This document shows positions 9,318-17,524 of a stretch of DNA of 64,000 bases, piece after piece (the stretch's first letter is position 1; each line of letters opens with the position of its first letter). The notes under the pieces were generated by a model. It made no database searches. It saw only the letters and a program-made list of their open reading frames with translations, and was not told where the DNA came from. This DNA comes from Deltaproteobacteria bacterium (GTDB lineage Bacteria > Myxococcota_A > UBA9160 > SZUA-336). Location: assembly GCA_029261925.1 (NCBI GenBank), contig JAJDAJ010000077.1:1-64000 (forward strand), given 5' to 3'. The position numbers and the translations under genes were made by a program.

Positions 9318-11083
9318 GCGGTCTGCGGCCGCCGGCCTCGCAGCAGACGGCCGGGGCGCTCGCCGGTGTCGCGGTCGTCGCGGAGCGTCGGCGTCCCGGC
9401 GACCAGGGTCGCGGCGTAGCCACGCGCCTCCTGGAGCAGGCGCGGCCCCCCGGCGGGCAGATCGTGGACCAGGTGCGGCGCGGGCAGCTCGAGGGCGTCG
9501 AGGTCGATCACGTTCACGTCAGCGCGCTTGCCCGGCTCGAGCGTGCCGCGATCGCTCAGACCGTACAGCTCGGCGGTCTCGCGGGTGAGCTTGCGCACCA
9601 CGTGCTCGAGCTCGAGCCGCGGACCGCGGCTGCGGTCACGCACCCAGTGGGTGAGCATGTACGTGGGCATCGAGGCGTCGCAGATCAGGCTGCAGTGAGC
9701 GCCCCCGTCGGCGAGACCGAGCAGCGACGCGGGATGCGTGAGCATCTCGTGGATCGCGTCGTGGCTGCCGCGCGCGTAGTTCAGGTTGGGCTGGAGCAGC
9801 ATGGCCCGCCCCTCGTCCTCGCACATCAGATCGTACAGGCGCCGCTCGGCCGTGATGCCGAGCTCCGCGGCCTGCGCCGCCACGGAGCGCCCCGGCTCGG
9901 GCTCGTAGTCCACGGGGCTGCCGAGCGGATAGATCGCATCGATGCAGCGCGCGAAGAGCTCGTGCAGATTGTCCATCAAGGCGGCCGATCCCGTGGGCAC
10001 GTCGCTCTCGGAGAGGATCGCCTCGCGCACCTCCGGGCGCCGGAGCTCGCGGATGCGCGCCTCGAGCGGCAGGTCGGCGAGCTTCAGGTACATGGGCCGG
10101 CGCTGGAAGAGGTGTCGCGCCTGCCAGCCGGTCAGCAGTCCAGTCGGGCGTCCGGCGACCTGCACGAGCAGGCGCGCCCCGGTCGCGTTCGCCTCGGACG
10201 CCCGGCGCAGCGCACCGCGGAACGCGTCGGGGTCGCTGGAGAACTCGAACATCAGGAAGGTGATCGGCATCCCGGTCTCGCGCGAGAGCGCCGCCATCCA
10301 GTCGATCTCGGCGTCGATCGAAGCTTCCTCGCCCGCCGTCAGACCGCTGTCGCCGACCGACCCGCCGGGCACCAGCTCGAAGATCCCGCCCGCGGCCGCG
10401 ACCGCTCGCCCGATCGCGAACATCTCGTCGCGGGCCGCGAAGGTGCCCGGCACCGGCGAGCCGTCGGTCGACTGGTGCCCGAGGATCCGCGAGGTCGAGA
10501 AGCCCAGCGCACCCGCGCGCACCGCCTCGCCGCAGAGCCGTGCCATGGCGTCGATCTCGTCGGCCGTCGCCGCCTCGTGCGCGACTGCGCGGTCGCGCAT
10601 CACGTACGTGCGCAGCGCGCCGTGGGGCACCTGCGCACCCACGTCCATCGAGAACGCGCGTCCGGAGAGCGTGTCGAGGTACTCCGGGAAGCTCTCCCAG
10701 CTCCAGTCCATGCCCTCGCGCAGGACGCTGCCGGGAATGTCCTCGACGCCCTCCATCAGGTCGATGAGCTGCGAGCGACTCGCCTCGTCGGGGCGCACGG
10801 GGGCGAAGCCGACCCCGCAGTTACCCATCACCACCGTGGTGACGCCATGGCCGAAGGTCGGCGCGAGCCGGTCGTCCCAGGTGACCTGACCGTCGTAGTG
10901 CGCGTGCGGATCGACGAAGCCCGGCGTGACCAGGCGCCCGCCGGCGTCGATCTGCTCGCGGGCGCGACCGCTGACGCGGCCGACCTCGACGATCCGCCCG
11001 CCCTCGATCGCCAGGTCTCCGTGGAAGGCCGGTGCGCCGGTTCCGTCCACGATGCGTCCGCCGCGGATGATCAGGTCGAGCAT
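9314..11083 (-). CDS. N-acyl-D-amino-acid deacylase family amidohydrolase
   Basis: A 589-residue amidohydrolase of the D-aminoacylase/dihydroorotase-like type. It has LIIRGGRIVDGTG at the N-terminus, metal ligands His60-x-His62 (VDPHAHYDGQ), the family's zinc-ligand Cys89 (GNCGVGFAP) and the C-terminal RGTLEPGKRADVNVID. Such enzymes cleave N-acyl amides; many in this clade have no assigned substrate. The ATG follows GGAGG. A TTGACG lies about 75-80 nt upstream of the start, but no good -10 was seen. It forms a two-gene operon with the DapB-like gene. Confidence 0.88.
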   Translation of the reverse strand: MLDLIIRGGRIVDGTGAPAFHGDLAIEGGRIVEVGRVSGRAREQIDAGGRLVTPGFVDPHAHYDGQVTWDDRLAPTFGHGVTTVVMGNCGVGFAPVRPDEASRSQLIDLMEGVEDIPGSVLREGMDWSWESFPEYLDTLSGRAFSMDVGAQVPHGALRTYVMRDRAVAHEAATADEIDAMARLCGEAVRAGALGFSTSRILGHQSTDGSPVPGTFAARDEMFAIGRAVAAAGGIFELVPGGSVGDSGLTAGEEASIDAEIDWMAALSRETGMPITFLMFEFSSDPDAFRGALRRASEANATGARLLVQVAGRPTGLLTGWQARHLFQRRPMYLKLADLPLEARIRELRRPEVREAILSESDVPTGSAALMDNLHELFARCIDAIYPLGSPVDYEPEPGRSVAAQAAELGITAERRLYDLMCEDEGRAMLLQPNLNYARGSHDAIHEMLTHPASLLGLADGGAHCSLICDASMPTYMLTHWVRDRSRGPRLELEHVVRKLTRETAELYGLSDRGTLEPGKRADVNVIDLDALELPAPHLVHDLPAGGPRLLQEARGYAATLVAGTPTLRDDRDTGERPGRLLRGRRPQTA

Positions 11084-11197
11084 CGCAAGCCTCCTGCGGC
11101 GTGGCGGGCCGGCCGGAAGGGCCGCCGCGCGATGCCGTCAGCAGCGAGTGTCGGTTCGGAGTGGGGAGCGCGTCAAGTCCGGCCCGGCGAGCCCGAC

Positions 11198-11878
11198 TCA
11201 GCGGACGAACGGCGGCCGGACGTCGATCCGTGCCCGCAGCCACAGGTTGCGCACGCCCCAGGCATCGAGCGGCATCTCGATCAGCGTGCCGGACCGCACG
11301 CCGGGCGGGATCTCGAGCGGGATCACCGCCTGATCGCGGAGCGCACCGCGCGCGTCACAGGCCGCGCAGGCGTAGCCCCCGATGTGGGCGGTCCCGTGAC
11401 ACGCGGCGCACGGCACCCTCACCGGCAGCCGCAGCGGCAGCACGCCGCCGCGAAGCGCCTCGTCCCGGTCGAGCGCCACGTCACAGAGCAGCGGCTCGGG
11501 GCGCTCGCCCTTGCCGAGGCCCACGCGCCCGAAGCCGCGAAAGATGTGCTCGAGCAGCGCCTCGGCCGAGGGCCGGATCGAGTCCGAGCGCCCGAGCACG
11601 TCGACGTCGTCGAGGTGTCGGCGTTCTCGCCCGCGCGGACGAGCAGCGCGCACGCGGGAGCGCTCCCGGTCGCGCAGCCTGGCATCGTACGCACTGCGCT
11701 GCTCCGGGTCGGAGAGGGTGCGGTACGCGTCCACCACCTCGCGGAACTGCGGCGTGCCCTCCGGCCCGGCCCGGTCGGGATGGTGCTGACGCGCCAGGTC
11801 GCGGAACGCGGCGCGTATCCCGCGGGGCGTCTCGTCTCGCGAGATGCCGAGCACGACGTAGTGGTCCCTCGAGATCAT
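11198..11878 (-). CDS. DnaJ-like protein with J domain and a half zinc finger
   Basis: A 226-residue J-domain co-chaperone that would stimulate DnaK ATPase. The J domain is at residues 5-68 with HPD at 33-35. After an Arg-rich linker comes a beta-rich C-terminal part with only two CxxC pairs (Cys157/Cys160 and Cys171/Cys174), where canonical DnaJ has four. It ends with one truncated substrate-binding-like domain (IPLEIPPGVRSGTLIEMP). AGGAGG precedes the ATG. It lies 73 nt after the hemerythrin-like gene and probably shares its stress-type promoter. Confidence 0.88.
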   Translation of the reverse strand: MISRDHYVVLGISRDETPRGIRAAFRDLARQHHPDRAGPEGTPQFREVVDAYRTLSDPEQRSAYDARLRDRERSRVRAARPRGRERRHLDDVDVLGRSDSIRPSAEALLEHIFRGFGRVGLGKGERPEPLLCDVALDRDEALRGGVLPLRLPVRVPCAACHGTAHIGGYACAACDARGALRDQAVIPLEIPPGVRSGTLIEMPLDAWGVRNLWLRARIDVRPPFVR

Positions 11879-11951
11879 CGGATGCCCTCCTGGGAAGACG
11901 GTCCGTCGAGAAGAGTCCCCGTGAAGCTAGCGCGGCGACGCGCCGGCGCAC

Positions 11952-12452
11952 TCAATCTCCCGCGCCGAGGTCGGTCCAGAAAGACTCGTAGATCAGATCG
12001 GCCTCGGTCGCGCGATGCGCCCGGAGCTCCGCGAGCAGCCCGGCGGCATCGCGCCGCAGCGCGGGGAAGTCCAGGTCGTCGCCGCCCGGGAGCCGTCCCG
12101 CGAGCGCCGCGGCGCGCTCCAGGAGCCGGGTGTGCTCGCCGTGCAGGGCATCCACGCGCGCCGCGAGCCGCGGCGTGGCGGCCCGGATCTCGTCGAGCAG
12201 ACCCTCCGGCGCCTCCACCTGATCGACGTGCGCGGCGATCGCCTGCCGCACGTCGTCGAGCCCGCTGGAGGCGCGCTCGGACCAGGCAGCGGCGCGCAGG
12301 GCGGCGGGCGCGGCGAGAGCGCGCTCGAGGCGCTCGATCGCCGTGCTCAGCGCGTCGTGGCGCTCACGCGCCCGGTCGGTGAGCTCCCTGTGCCTGTCCG
12401 CGTCCGTCTCGCGCGACCGCGCGGCCTCGCCGCGCGCTGACCGGTCCGCCAT
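11952..12452 (-). CDS. Hemerythrin-like helical-bundle protein
   Basis: 166 residues, almost wholly helical. Histidines and acids are spaced as in hemerythrin-like (HHE) domains: His32, His75 with Glu80, His104/His107, His146 with Glu150, and a terminal Asp. If these bind a di-iron site the protein could sense or carry O2, NO or iron; the ligand spacing is not perfect, so this is tentative. The ATG at 12452 is favoured over a longer frame to 12530 because AGGAGG lies 6 nt upstream. A TTGACA-N18-AGGTAG promoter-like element lies at 12511-12540, shared in form with neighbouring stress genes. Confidence 0.6.
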   Translation of the reverse strand: MADRSARGEAARSRETDADRHRELTDRARERHDALSTAIERLERALAAPAALRAAAWSERASSGLDDVRQAIAAHVDQVEAPEGLLDEIRAATPRLAARVDALHGEHTRLLERAAALAGRLPGGDDLDFPALRRDAAGLLAELRAHRATEADLIYESFWTDLGAGD

Positions 12453-12510
12453 CGCGACCTCCTGCGCCGCGGGCCGGCAGCCGCCGCCCCCGACGTGCTC
12501 CGTTCCGGGT

Positions 12511-12540
12511 CTACCTGTGCACCGGGCCAAGGGCTGTCAA
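12511..12540 (-). promoter_or_regulatory. Candidate stress-type promoter of the hemerythrin-like gene
   Basis: On the minus strand TTGACA (12540-12535) is followed 18 nt later by AGGTAG (12516-12511), about 58 nt before the ATG. It belongs to a set of four related elements in the 11-15 kb stress cluster. Confidence 0.4.
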
Positions 12541-12553
12541 CGGCCCCGCCGGG

Positions 12554-12582
12554 TTGACGCCGGGGGCCGCGTGCCGAGGACT
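12554..12582 (+). promoter_or_regulatory. Candidate stress-type promoter of the small ORF at 12615
   Basis: TTGACG (12554-12559), a 17-nt spacer and AGGACT (12577-12582) point toward the small gene. It lies back to back with the minus-strand element at 12511-12540, with 13 nt between the two -35 boxes. Confidence 0.38.
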
Positions 12583-12614
12583 GCCGGTGTGCAGGAATGA
12601 ACGGAGCTGAATCG

Positions 12615-12854
12615 ATGGATCGCGTCTACGTGTACAGCTGGCGCCTGCGGCCCCGGCGCGGTCTCGAGGTCGAGGTGCGGATCGAGGCCCCCAGCGCGAT
12701 CGTCGCGCGCCGCGAGGTCGCCCTCTTCCTCGAGGATCACAAGGGTCTCGGCTGGGCACTCGGCGGGGTGCGGCGCTCGTTCCCCGCGCAGCCCGACCCG
12801 AGCGAGGAAGCGGGTGTGACGTACATCGGGGGACGCCGCCGAACCCGATCCTGA
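12615..12854 (+). CDS. Small hypothetical protein
   Basis: 79 residues starting MDRVYVYSWRL, with a beta-rich N-terminal half (LEVEVRIEAPSAIVARREV) and a basic C-terminus. No family was recognised. An in-frame ATG at 12597 would add six residues, but GGAG is better spaced for 12615. It has its own promoter-like element, which resembles those of neighbouring heat-shock-type genes, so it is likely a co-regulated stress protein. It converges on the MgtC gene across a hairpin. Confidence 0.6.
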   Translation: MDRVYVYSWRLRPRRGLEVEVRIEAPSAIVARREVALFLEDHKGLGWALGGVRRSFPAQPDPSEEAGVTYIGGRRRTRS

Positions 12855-12856
12855 GC

Positions 12857-12875
12857 AGCGCGGAAGCGTCGCGCT
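12857..12875. terminator. Hairpin between convergent small ORF and MgtC gene
   Basis: AGCGCG (12857-12862), a 7-nt loop and CGCGCT (12870-12875) form a 6-bp stem in the 27-nt gap between two convergent stop codons. There is no U-tract, as is common in GC-rich genomes. It could serve both strands. Confidence 0.45.
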
Positions 12876-12881
12876 CCGGGC

Positions 12882-13337
12882 TCAGCCGCGCGTCGCGGAC
12901 CCCTCGCGGACGAAGCCCTTTGCCGAGCGCCCGAAGCGCAGCAGCAGGAAGTTGACGACGGAGAGCGCGATCGCGATCTCGTAGCGCTGCCAGGCCACGG
13001 CCGCGCCGATCGCGCCGGTGTTCCAGATGCTCGCGGCCGTCGCGGTGCCCGACACGTTGCCGTGGTCCTTGAGGATCGAGCCGCCGCCGATGAAGCCGAT
13101 CCCGGTCATGAGGCCGTAGAGCAGGCGCGCGTGGCTCTCGGAGCCCTCGAGCAGGCTGCGCCCGATCAGCAGGAAGGCACAGCTCCCGATCGCAACCAGG
13201 GGAAACGTGCGCAGTCCCGGACCCCGGGCGCTGCGCTCGCGATCCCAGCCGAGCGGCGCCGCCAGCACGAACGCGACGCCCAGGTGCAGGAGGTTCTCCA
13301 GGACCTCCCACCAGGACACCTGACCGCCCCAGTCCAC
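12882..13337 (-). CDS. MgtC/SapB family membrane protein
   Basis: 151 residues with four or five hydrophobic segments and the family signatures PLGWDRERSARGPGLRT, GIGFIGGGSILKD and GTATAASIWNTGAIG. MgtC-type proteins sit in the inner membrane and are linked to growth at low Mg2+, to acid or intracellular survival, and to modulation of ATP synthase. The short form without the C-terminal cytoplasmic domain is present here. It follows the Pmp3 gene by 53 nt on the same strand and falls in the stress cluster. Confidence 0.9.
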   Translation of the reverse strand: MDWGGQVSWWEVLENLLHLGVAFVLAAPLGWDRERSARGPGLRTFPLVAIGSCAFLLIGRSLLEGSESHARLLYGLMTGIGFIGGGSILKDHGNVSGTATAASIWNTGAIGAAVAWQRYEIAIALSVVNFLLLRFGRSAKGFVREGSATRG

Positions 13338-13390
13338 GGTCTAGGCGGGCGCGGGGCTGCGCCCTGTCTCCAGGCCGGGCGACATGCCGC

Positions 13391-13573
13391 TCAGGCCGGC
13401 CGCGCCCGCGGCTCGCCGCGGGTGGCGATCACCCAGACCGCGTGCACGATGCCGGGGATGTAGCCGAGCAGCGTGAGCAGGACGTTCAGCCAGAACTGTC
13501 CGGTGAGCCCGACCTGCAAGAACACGCCCAGCGGCGGCAGCAGGATGGCGAGCAGGATGCGAAGCAGGTCCAT
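13391..13573 (-). CDS. YqaE/Pmp3 family small membrane protein
   Basis: 60 residues with two transmembrane helices. LLRILLAILLPPLGVFL and FWLNVLLTLLGYIPGIVHA match the Pmp3/YqaE family, which is induced by salt, cold and envelope stress and affects membrane potential. GGAGGAG lies 7 nt before the ATG, and a perfect hairpin partly overlaps this ribosome-binding site. It is probably co-transcribed with the MgtC gene. Confidence 0.92.
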   Translation of the reverse strand: MDLLRILLAILLPPLGVFLQVGLTGQFWLNVLLTLLGYIPGIVHAVWVIATRGEPRARPA

Positions 13574-13585
13574 GCGCGTTCTCCT

Positions 13586-13604
13586 CCGGAGCGGGATGCT
13601 CCGG
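13586..13604 (-). promoter_or_regulatory. Hairpin overlapping the ribosome-binding site of the Pmp3 gene
   Basis: CCGGAGC and GCTCCGG form a perfect 7-bp stem around a 5-nt loop. On the minus strand its 3' arm runs into the GGAGGAG at 13581-13587, 7 nt before the Pmp3 start. It could limit translation until melted or bound. Confidence 0.4.
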
Positions 13605-13703
13605 CGCGGCCAGGTTGCAAGCGCAGTGCCCTGCGGCTCCGGGGCTGGAGTGCCCCGGACCGCCGGTTCCGGCGGCGCTTTGTACAGACTGCACGCGGGC
13701 GCC

Positions 13704-14693
13704 CTACTCCCGCGGCAGCAGTCCGGCCTCCAGCAGGCGCGCGCGCAGGAAGGCCTGCGTGTGGGTCAGCAGGTAGGGCACCTCCTCGGGACCGGCCTCG
13801 AGGAGCTCGCCGATCGCGTCCTCGTCGAGCTGATCGACGCGGTGGAGCTGGAACGCCTGCCGCCAGCGCGCGGGAAGCGCGGCCAGCGCCTCACGCAGCA
13901 CCTTCACGACCTCTGCGCCGGCCTCGATCTCCTCCGGAGCTCCCGCGACCGCCCCCAGCAGATCCTCCATGCGCAGCTCGTCGTCGGGCTGGTAGAAGTC
14001 GTAGAGCTCGCCGTCGGACGGCGAGACCTCGTCGCCGGGCGCGGCCTCCTCGATGTGCACGTCCTGTCGGGCCTCGCGCGCGCGGGCCACCTCCGCGCGG
14101 AGCTCCGCCGCGGCGGCGCGCAGCAGACCCTGCCTCGAGGGGTGGCGGTCCTCGCGCGCGAAGGCGCGCTCGAACGCGGCGTCGACCACGTCCCGGGGGT
14201 CGATCTCGCCCTCGACCAGCTCACCGCCGAGCACCAGCCAGCGCAGCTCGCGGCGCGCGAATCGCTCGGCCTCCTGGATGTGAGCGCGCAGCTCGCGGCT
14301 CTCGGGCCCGGTCAGCGGCAGCGGCACCTGGCTCGCGACGCGCTCCATCAGCTCCTGCTGGAAGCTGTCGCGGGAGCGCCTCCAGCTGTGCGCACGTCGC
14401 AGCCGGCTCTTCTCCTTGTCGAGCAGCCGCTCCAGCTCGCCGAAGGCCTCCGCCAGTGCGGCGCGCGCGCTGGAACCCTCCTCGGACACGGCGAGCGTGG
14501 CGGAAGGAAGCTGCAGCGTGATCGCCGCCTCGGTGAGCGGGCGGGCGTCGAGACCGCGGACGAGCGTGCGCAGGTGAACGGCATCGGGCGGGAAGTGCAC
14601 GAGCCGGGTTCGCAGCCGCTGCAGCGGGCGCGCGAGCCAGGTGCGGACCTCGTCCGCGTCCAGCGCCCCCTTGACCGTCAGATGGTGCTTCAT
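13704..14693 (-). CDS. Fusion of HPF/RaiA-like ribosome-hibernation domain with sigma-70-like regions
   Basis: 329 residues. Residues 1-105 have the beta-alpha-beta-beta-beta-alpha pattern of HPF/YfiA proteins, which bind the 30S decoding site and stall ribosomes (HLTVKGALDADEVRTWL, then AAITLQLPSATLAV, then AFGELERLLDKEKSRLRR). Residues about 120-215 resemble sigma region 2 (IDPRDVVDAAFERAF). Residues about 265-329 resemble sigma region 4 (LREALAALPARWRQAFQLH). The domains are read by eye and are degenerate, so a hibernation factor with an accessory helical domain cannot be excluded. A TTGACA-N17-AGGAAG element lies upstream; neighbours are Hsp20 and Pmp3. Confidence 0.7.
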   Translation of the reverse strand: MKHHLTVKGALDADEVRTWLARPLQRLRTRLVHFPPDAVHLRTLVRGLDARPLTEAAITLQLPSATLAVSEEGSSARAALAEAFGELERLLDKEKSRLRRAHSWRRSRDSFQQELMERVASQVPLPLTGPESRELRAHIQEAERFARRELRWLVLGGELVEGEIDPRDVVDAAFERAFAREDRHPSRQGLLRAAAAELRAEVARAREARQDVHIEEAAPGDEVSPSDGELYDFYQPDDELRMEDLLGAVAGAPEEIEAGAEVVKVLREALAALPARWRQAFQLHRVDQLDEDAIGELLEAGPEEVPYLLTHTQAFLRARLLEAGLLPRE

Positions 14694-14781
14694 ACGGCGC
14701 CGCCTGCCTCCTCGGTGTGGACCTCGGTGCGGCCGCTCTGCCGGCGCCGGTCGCCTCCCGGGCCCCCCGACGCCGGTCGCT

Positions 14782-14810
14782 CTTCCTGCTCACCCGGCAG
14801 CGGCTGTCAA
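14782..14810 (-). promoter_or_regulatory. Candidate stress-type promoter of the HPF-sigma fusion gene
   Basis: On the minus strand TTGACA (14810-14805), a 17-nt spacer and AGGAAG (14787-14782), 88 nt before the ATG. The CTTGACAG core is identical to that upstream of the Hsp20 gene. Confidence 0.42.
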
Positions 14811-14823
14811 GCGCGGCGCGCGC

Positions 14824-15309
14824 CTACGCGGCCCGGATCTCGATGCGCCGGCGACCGTCGCGCGCGGCGCGCGGCAGCCGGATGGTGAGCACCCCGCTGC
14901 GGTAGTGCGCACGCGCCCGGTCGGCGTCCACCGCGCATGGCAGCGCCAGGCGCCGCTCGAACGCGCCGTAGGCCGACTCGAACAGGTGGTAGCGCGCTCC
15001 CCGGTCCTCGCGCTCGAAGCGCTTGCGGCCGCGGACCACCAGCTGGCCCGACACGACCGTGACCGAGATGTCCTTCTCGTCGAGGCCGGGTGCCTCGACC
15101 CGGACGACGATCTCGTCGTCGGTCTCGGCCACCTCCGACGCCAGAAGTCCCCAGCTGTCGGCGCGGCTCGCGAGCGGGCCGTCGGGCACGTCGTCGTCGC
15201 GGAAGCGCGTGAGCGCGGACGCACCGCGGTCGCGCAGCCACTGCCAGCCATCGCCGAGGGTCTCGATCAGCTCCTCCGCTCCCCGGCGCAGCGGCTCGAA
15301 GATCGCCAT
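14824..15309 (-). CDS. Hsp20/alpha-crystallin family small heat-shock protein
   Basis: 161 residues. The alpha-crystallin domain spans about residues 58-150 (EIVVRVEAPGLDEKDISV ... SGVLTIRLP, with the G-V-L motif). The terminal IEI is the I-x-I motif that drives oligomer assembly. Such proteins are ATP-independent holdases. The ATG follows GGAGGAGGAAGG. A TTGACA-N17-AGGATC element lies 48 nt upstream. It heads the minus-strand stress block. Confidence 0.95.
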   Translation of the reverse strand: MAIFEPLRRGAEELIETLGDGWQWLRDRGASALTRFRDDDVPDGPLASRADSWGLLASEVAETDDEIVVRVEAPGLDEKDISVTVVSGQLVVRGRKRFEREDRGARYHLFESAYGAFERRLALPCAVDADRARAHYRSGVLTIRLPRAARDGRRRIEIRAA

Positions 15310-15356
15310 TCCTTCCTCCTCCGGGTCCAGGTCTCCCGTGCAGTTCTTCCGGACGA

Positions 15357-15385
15357 GATCCTGAAAACCGCCGCAGCGCTGTCAA
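15357..15385 (-). promoter_or_regulatory. Candidate stress-type promoter of the Hsp20 gene
   Basis: On the minus strand TTGACA (15385-15380), a 17-nt spacer and AGGATC (15362-15357). If read one base earlier, CAGGAT with a 16-nt spacer is closer to a standard -10. Confidence 0.45.
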
Positions 15386-15412
15386 GCGTCGCCGCCGGCC
15401 GCGACGCGGCGC

Positions 15413-17524
15413 TCAGACGCTGCGCGCGGGAAGGCGGCGCACGGGCGTTCCGGTGAGTGCGAGCAGGGCGTTGCAGACCGCGGGAGCGATCGGGGGCGTG
15501 CCCGGCTCGCCGATCCCGCCGGGCGCGTCGCCCTCTGCGACGATGTGGGTCTCGACGCGCGGCATCTGGTCGATGCGCACGATCGGGTAGCTGTCGAAGT
15601 TCCGCTGCGCGACGCGACCGTCCTGGAGCCGGATCTCCCCGTGGAGCGCCGCACTCAGACCAAAGGCGATGCCGCCCTCCATCTGCGCGCGCACGGTGTC
15701 GGGGTGCACGACCTGCCCGCAGTCCACGACGCAGACCACGCGGTGCACCCGGGGCACGCCCCCGGATCCGACCGACACGTCCGCCACCTGTGCCACGAAG
15801 CTGCCGAACGACTCGTGCACGGCGAGGCCGAGGGCGTGCCCCGCGGGCAGCGACCCGCCCCAGCCGGCGCGCTCGGCCGCGATGCGCGCCACGCGCGCGT
15901 GTCGCGGGTGGTCGCGGAGCAGGCGCAGCCGCGCCTCGAGCGGATCCTTGCCGCCCGCGGCGCAGAGCTCGTCGAGGAAGCTCTCCACCACCCAGGCATT
16001 CTGCGAGCTCCCGACCGAGCGCCACCAGTGCGTGGGCACGGGCGACTCCACGTCGGCCCAGGTGACGCGCACGCTGTCGATCGCGTAGGGCAGGTTGCGC
16101 GCACCCTCGACGGCGGGTCCGTCGATGCCGCCCCGCGGCTCGACGCCCTGGGAGCGCAGGATCGAGGGGCTGGCGATGCGATGCTCCCAGGCGACGGGCC
16201 AGCCCTCGGCATCGAGCCCGCCGCGTAGCGCGTTGTACGCGACCGGGCGGTAGTAGCCGCCACTCATGTCGTCCTCGCGCGTGTAGACGAGCTTGACCGG
16301 AGCGCCCACGGCGCGCGACAGGTGCACGGCGTCGGCGACGAAGTCGGTCTCCGAACGGCGCCCGAAGCCGCCGCCGAGCAGCGTGGTGTGCACGGTCACG
16401 CGCTCGGCCGGCAGCCCCGTGATCCCGGCCGCTGCCTCCTGCACGCGCTCGGGCGCCTGCGTGGGCGCCCAGATCTCGCAGGCGTCTTCGCGCACGTGCG
16501 CGGTGCAGTTCATCGGCTCCATGGTCGCGTGCGCCAGGTACGGGACCTCGTACACCGCCTCGAGCGTGTGCGCGGCCTTCACCAGCGCCGCGTCGACGTC
16601 GCCGTCGTCGCGGGCCACGGTGCCGCCCGAGACCGCGGCGACGCAGCGCGCGCGGATCGTGTCGCTGCCGAGCTCCGCATCGGGACCCGGATCCCAGGTG
16701 ACACGCAGCGCCCTGCGCCCGAGCTGGGCGGGCCAGTAGCTCCGCGCCACCACGCCAACGCCGCGCGGGGTCTCGACCACGTCGCGTACGCCGTCGACGG
16801 CGCGGGCCGCTGCAGCGTCGATCGAACGCACACGTCCGCCGAAGTACGGGCAGGGCTCGACCTGGGCCACGAGCATCCCGGGGACCCGGACGTCGATGCC
16901 GAAGACCGCGCTGCCGTCGACCTTCGCGGGCGTGTCGACGCGGCCGGGCGACTTGCCGACGATCCGGAACTCCGCGGGATCGCGCAGCGGCGGATCGGCC
17001 GGCGGTTCCAGGCGCGCCGCGCGCGCGGCCAGCGCGCCGTAGCGCACACGGCGGCCGCTCGGCCCGTGCACCACGCTGCCGTCGCGCGCGCTGCACTCGC
17101 CGCGCTCCACGTCCCAGGTCGCGGCGGCGGCCGAGATCAGCATCTCGCGCGCGGCCGCACCCGCGCGCCGCAGCGCGTCCCAGCTGCCGCGAACGCTGCG
17201 GCTGCCGCCGGTCAGCTGCCGTCCGTAGCGCGCGGTGTCGGTCGGCGCCTGCTCGACGCGGACCTGCTCCCAGCTGACCCCCAGCTCCTCGGCCAGCAGC
17301 ATGGGCAGCGAGGTCATCACGCCCTGGCCCATCTCGGACTTCGCGACCATCAGGGTCACCCGGTCGTCGCTGCCGATGCGCACCCAGGCGCCGATCTCCG
17401 CGGGACCCTCGGCGCTGTCCGACGGGTGCGCGACGCCCGGAAGCGTCAGGCCGAGCACGAGCCCGACGCCGGCACCGCCCGAGACCTGCAGGAACGTGCG
17501 CCGGGACAGGCCCTCAGCCGTCAT
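15413..17524 (-). CDS. Molybdopterin-binding hydroxylase large subunit (isoquinoline 1-oxidoreductase beta-like)
   Basis: 703 residues with a twin-arginine signal ([10 protein letters not shown], Arg8-Arg9) followed by a hydrophobic stretch, so it is exported folded to the periplasm. Xanthine-oxidase-family molybdopterin segments include [33 protein letters not shown] and [19 protein letters not shown], the last near the catalytic region. The fused two-part layout matches IorB/aldehyde-dehydrogenase-like two-subunit enzymes that hydroxylate heterocycles or oxidise aldehydes. The ATG at 17524 overlaps the upstream small-subunit gene by 11 nt. Substrate is unknown. Confidence 0.9.
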   Translation of the reverse strand: MTAEGLSRRTFLQVSGGAGVGLVLGLTLPGVAHPSDSAEGPAEIGAWVRIGSDDRVTLMVAKSEMGQGVMTSLPMLLAEELGVSWEQVRVEQAPTDTARYGRQLTGGSRSVRGSWDALRRAGAAAREMLISAAAATWDVERGECSARDGSVVHGPSGRRVRYGALAARAARLEPPADPPLRDPAEFRIVGKSPGRVDTPAKVDGSAVFGIDVRVPGMLVAQVEPCPYFGGRVRSIDAAAARAVDGVRDVVETPRGVGVVARSYWPAQLGRRALRVTWDPGPDAELGSDTIRARCVAAVSGGTVARDDGDVDAALVKAAHTLEAVYEVPYLAHATMEPMNCTAHVREDACEIWAPTQAPERVQEAAAGITGLPAERVTVHTTLLGGGFGRRSETDFVADAVHLSRAVGAPVKLVYTREDDMSGGYYRPVAYNALRGGLDAEGWPVAWEHRIASPSILRSQGVEPRGGIDGPAVEGARNLPYAIDSVRVTWADVESPVPTHWWRSVGSSQNAWVVESFLDELCAAGGKDPLEARLRLLRDHPRHARVARIAAERAGWGGSLPAGHALGLAVHESFGSFVAQVADVSVGSGGVPRVHRVVCVVDCGQVVHPDTVRAQMEGGIAFGLSAALHGEIRLQDGRVAQRNFDSYPIVRIDQMPRVETHIVAEGDAPGGIGEPGTPPIAPAVCNALLALTGTPVRRLPARSV

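Noticed and set aside
9464..12382. A 972-codon plus-strand frame opposite the D-aminoacylase and DnaJ-like genes
   Set aside because: No recognisable domain; Arg/His/Gly-rich composition typical of antisense frames in GC-rich DNA. The opposite strand encodes clear enzymes.
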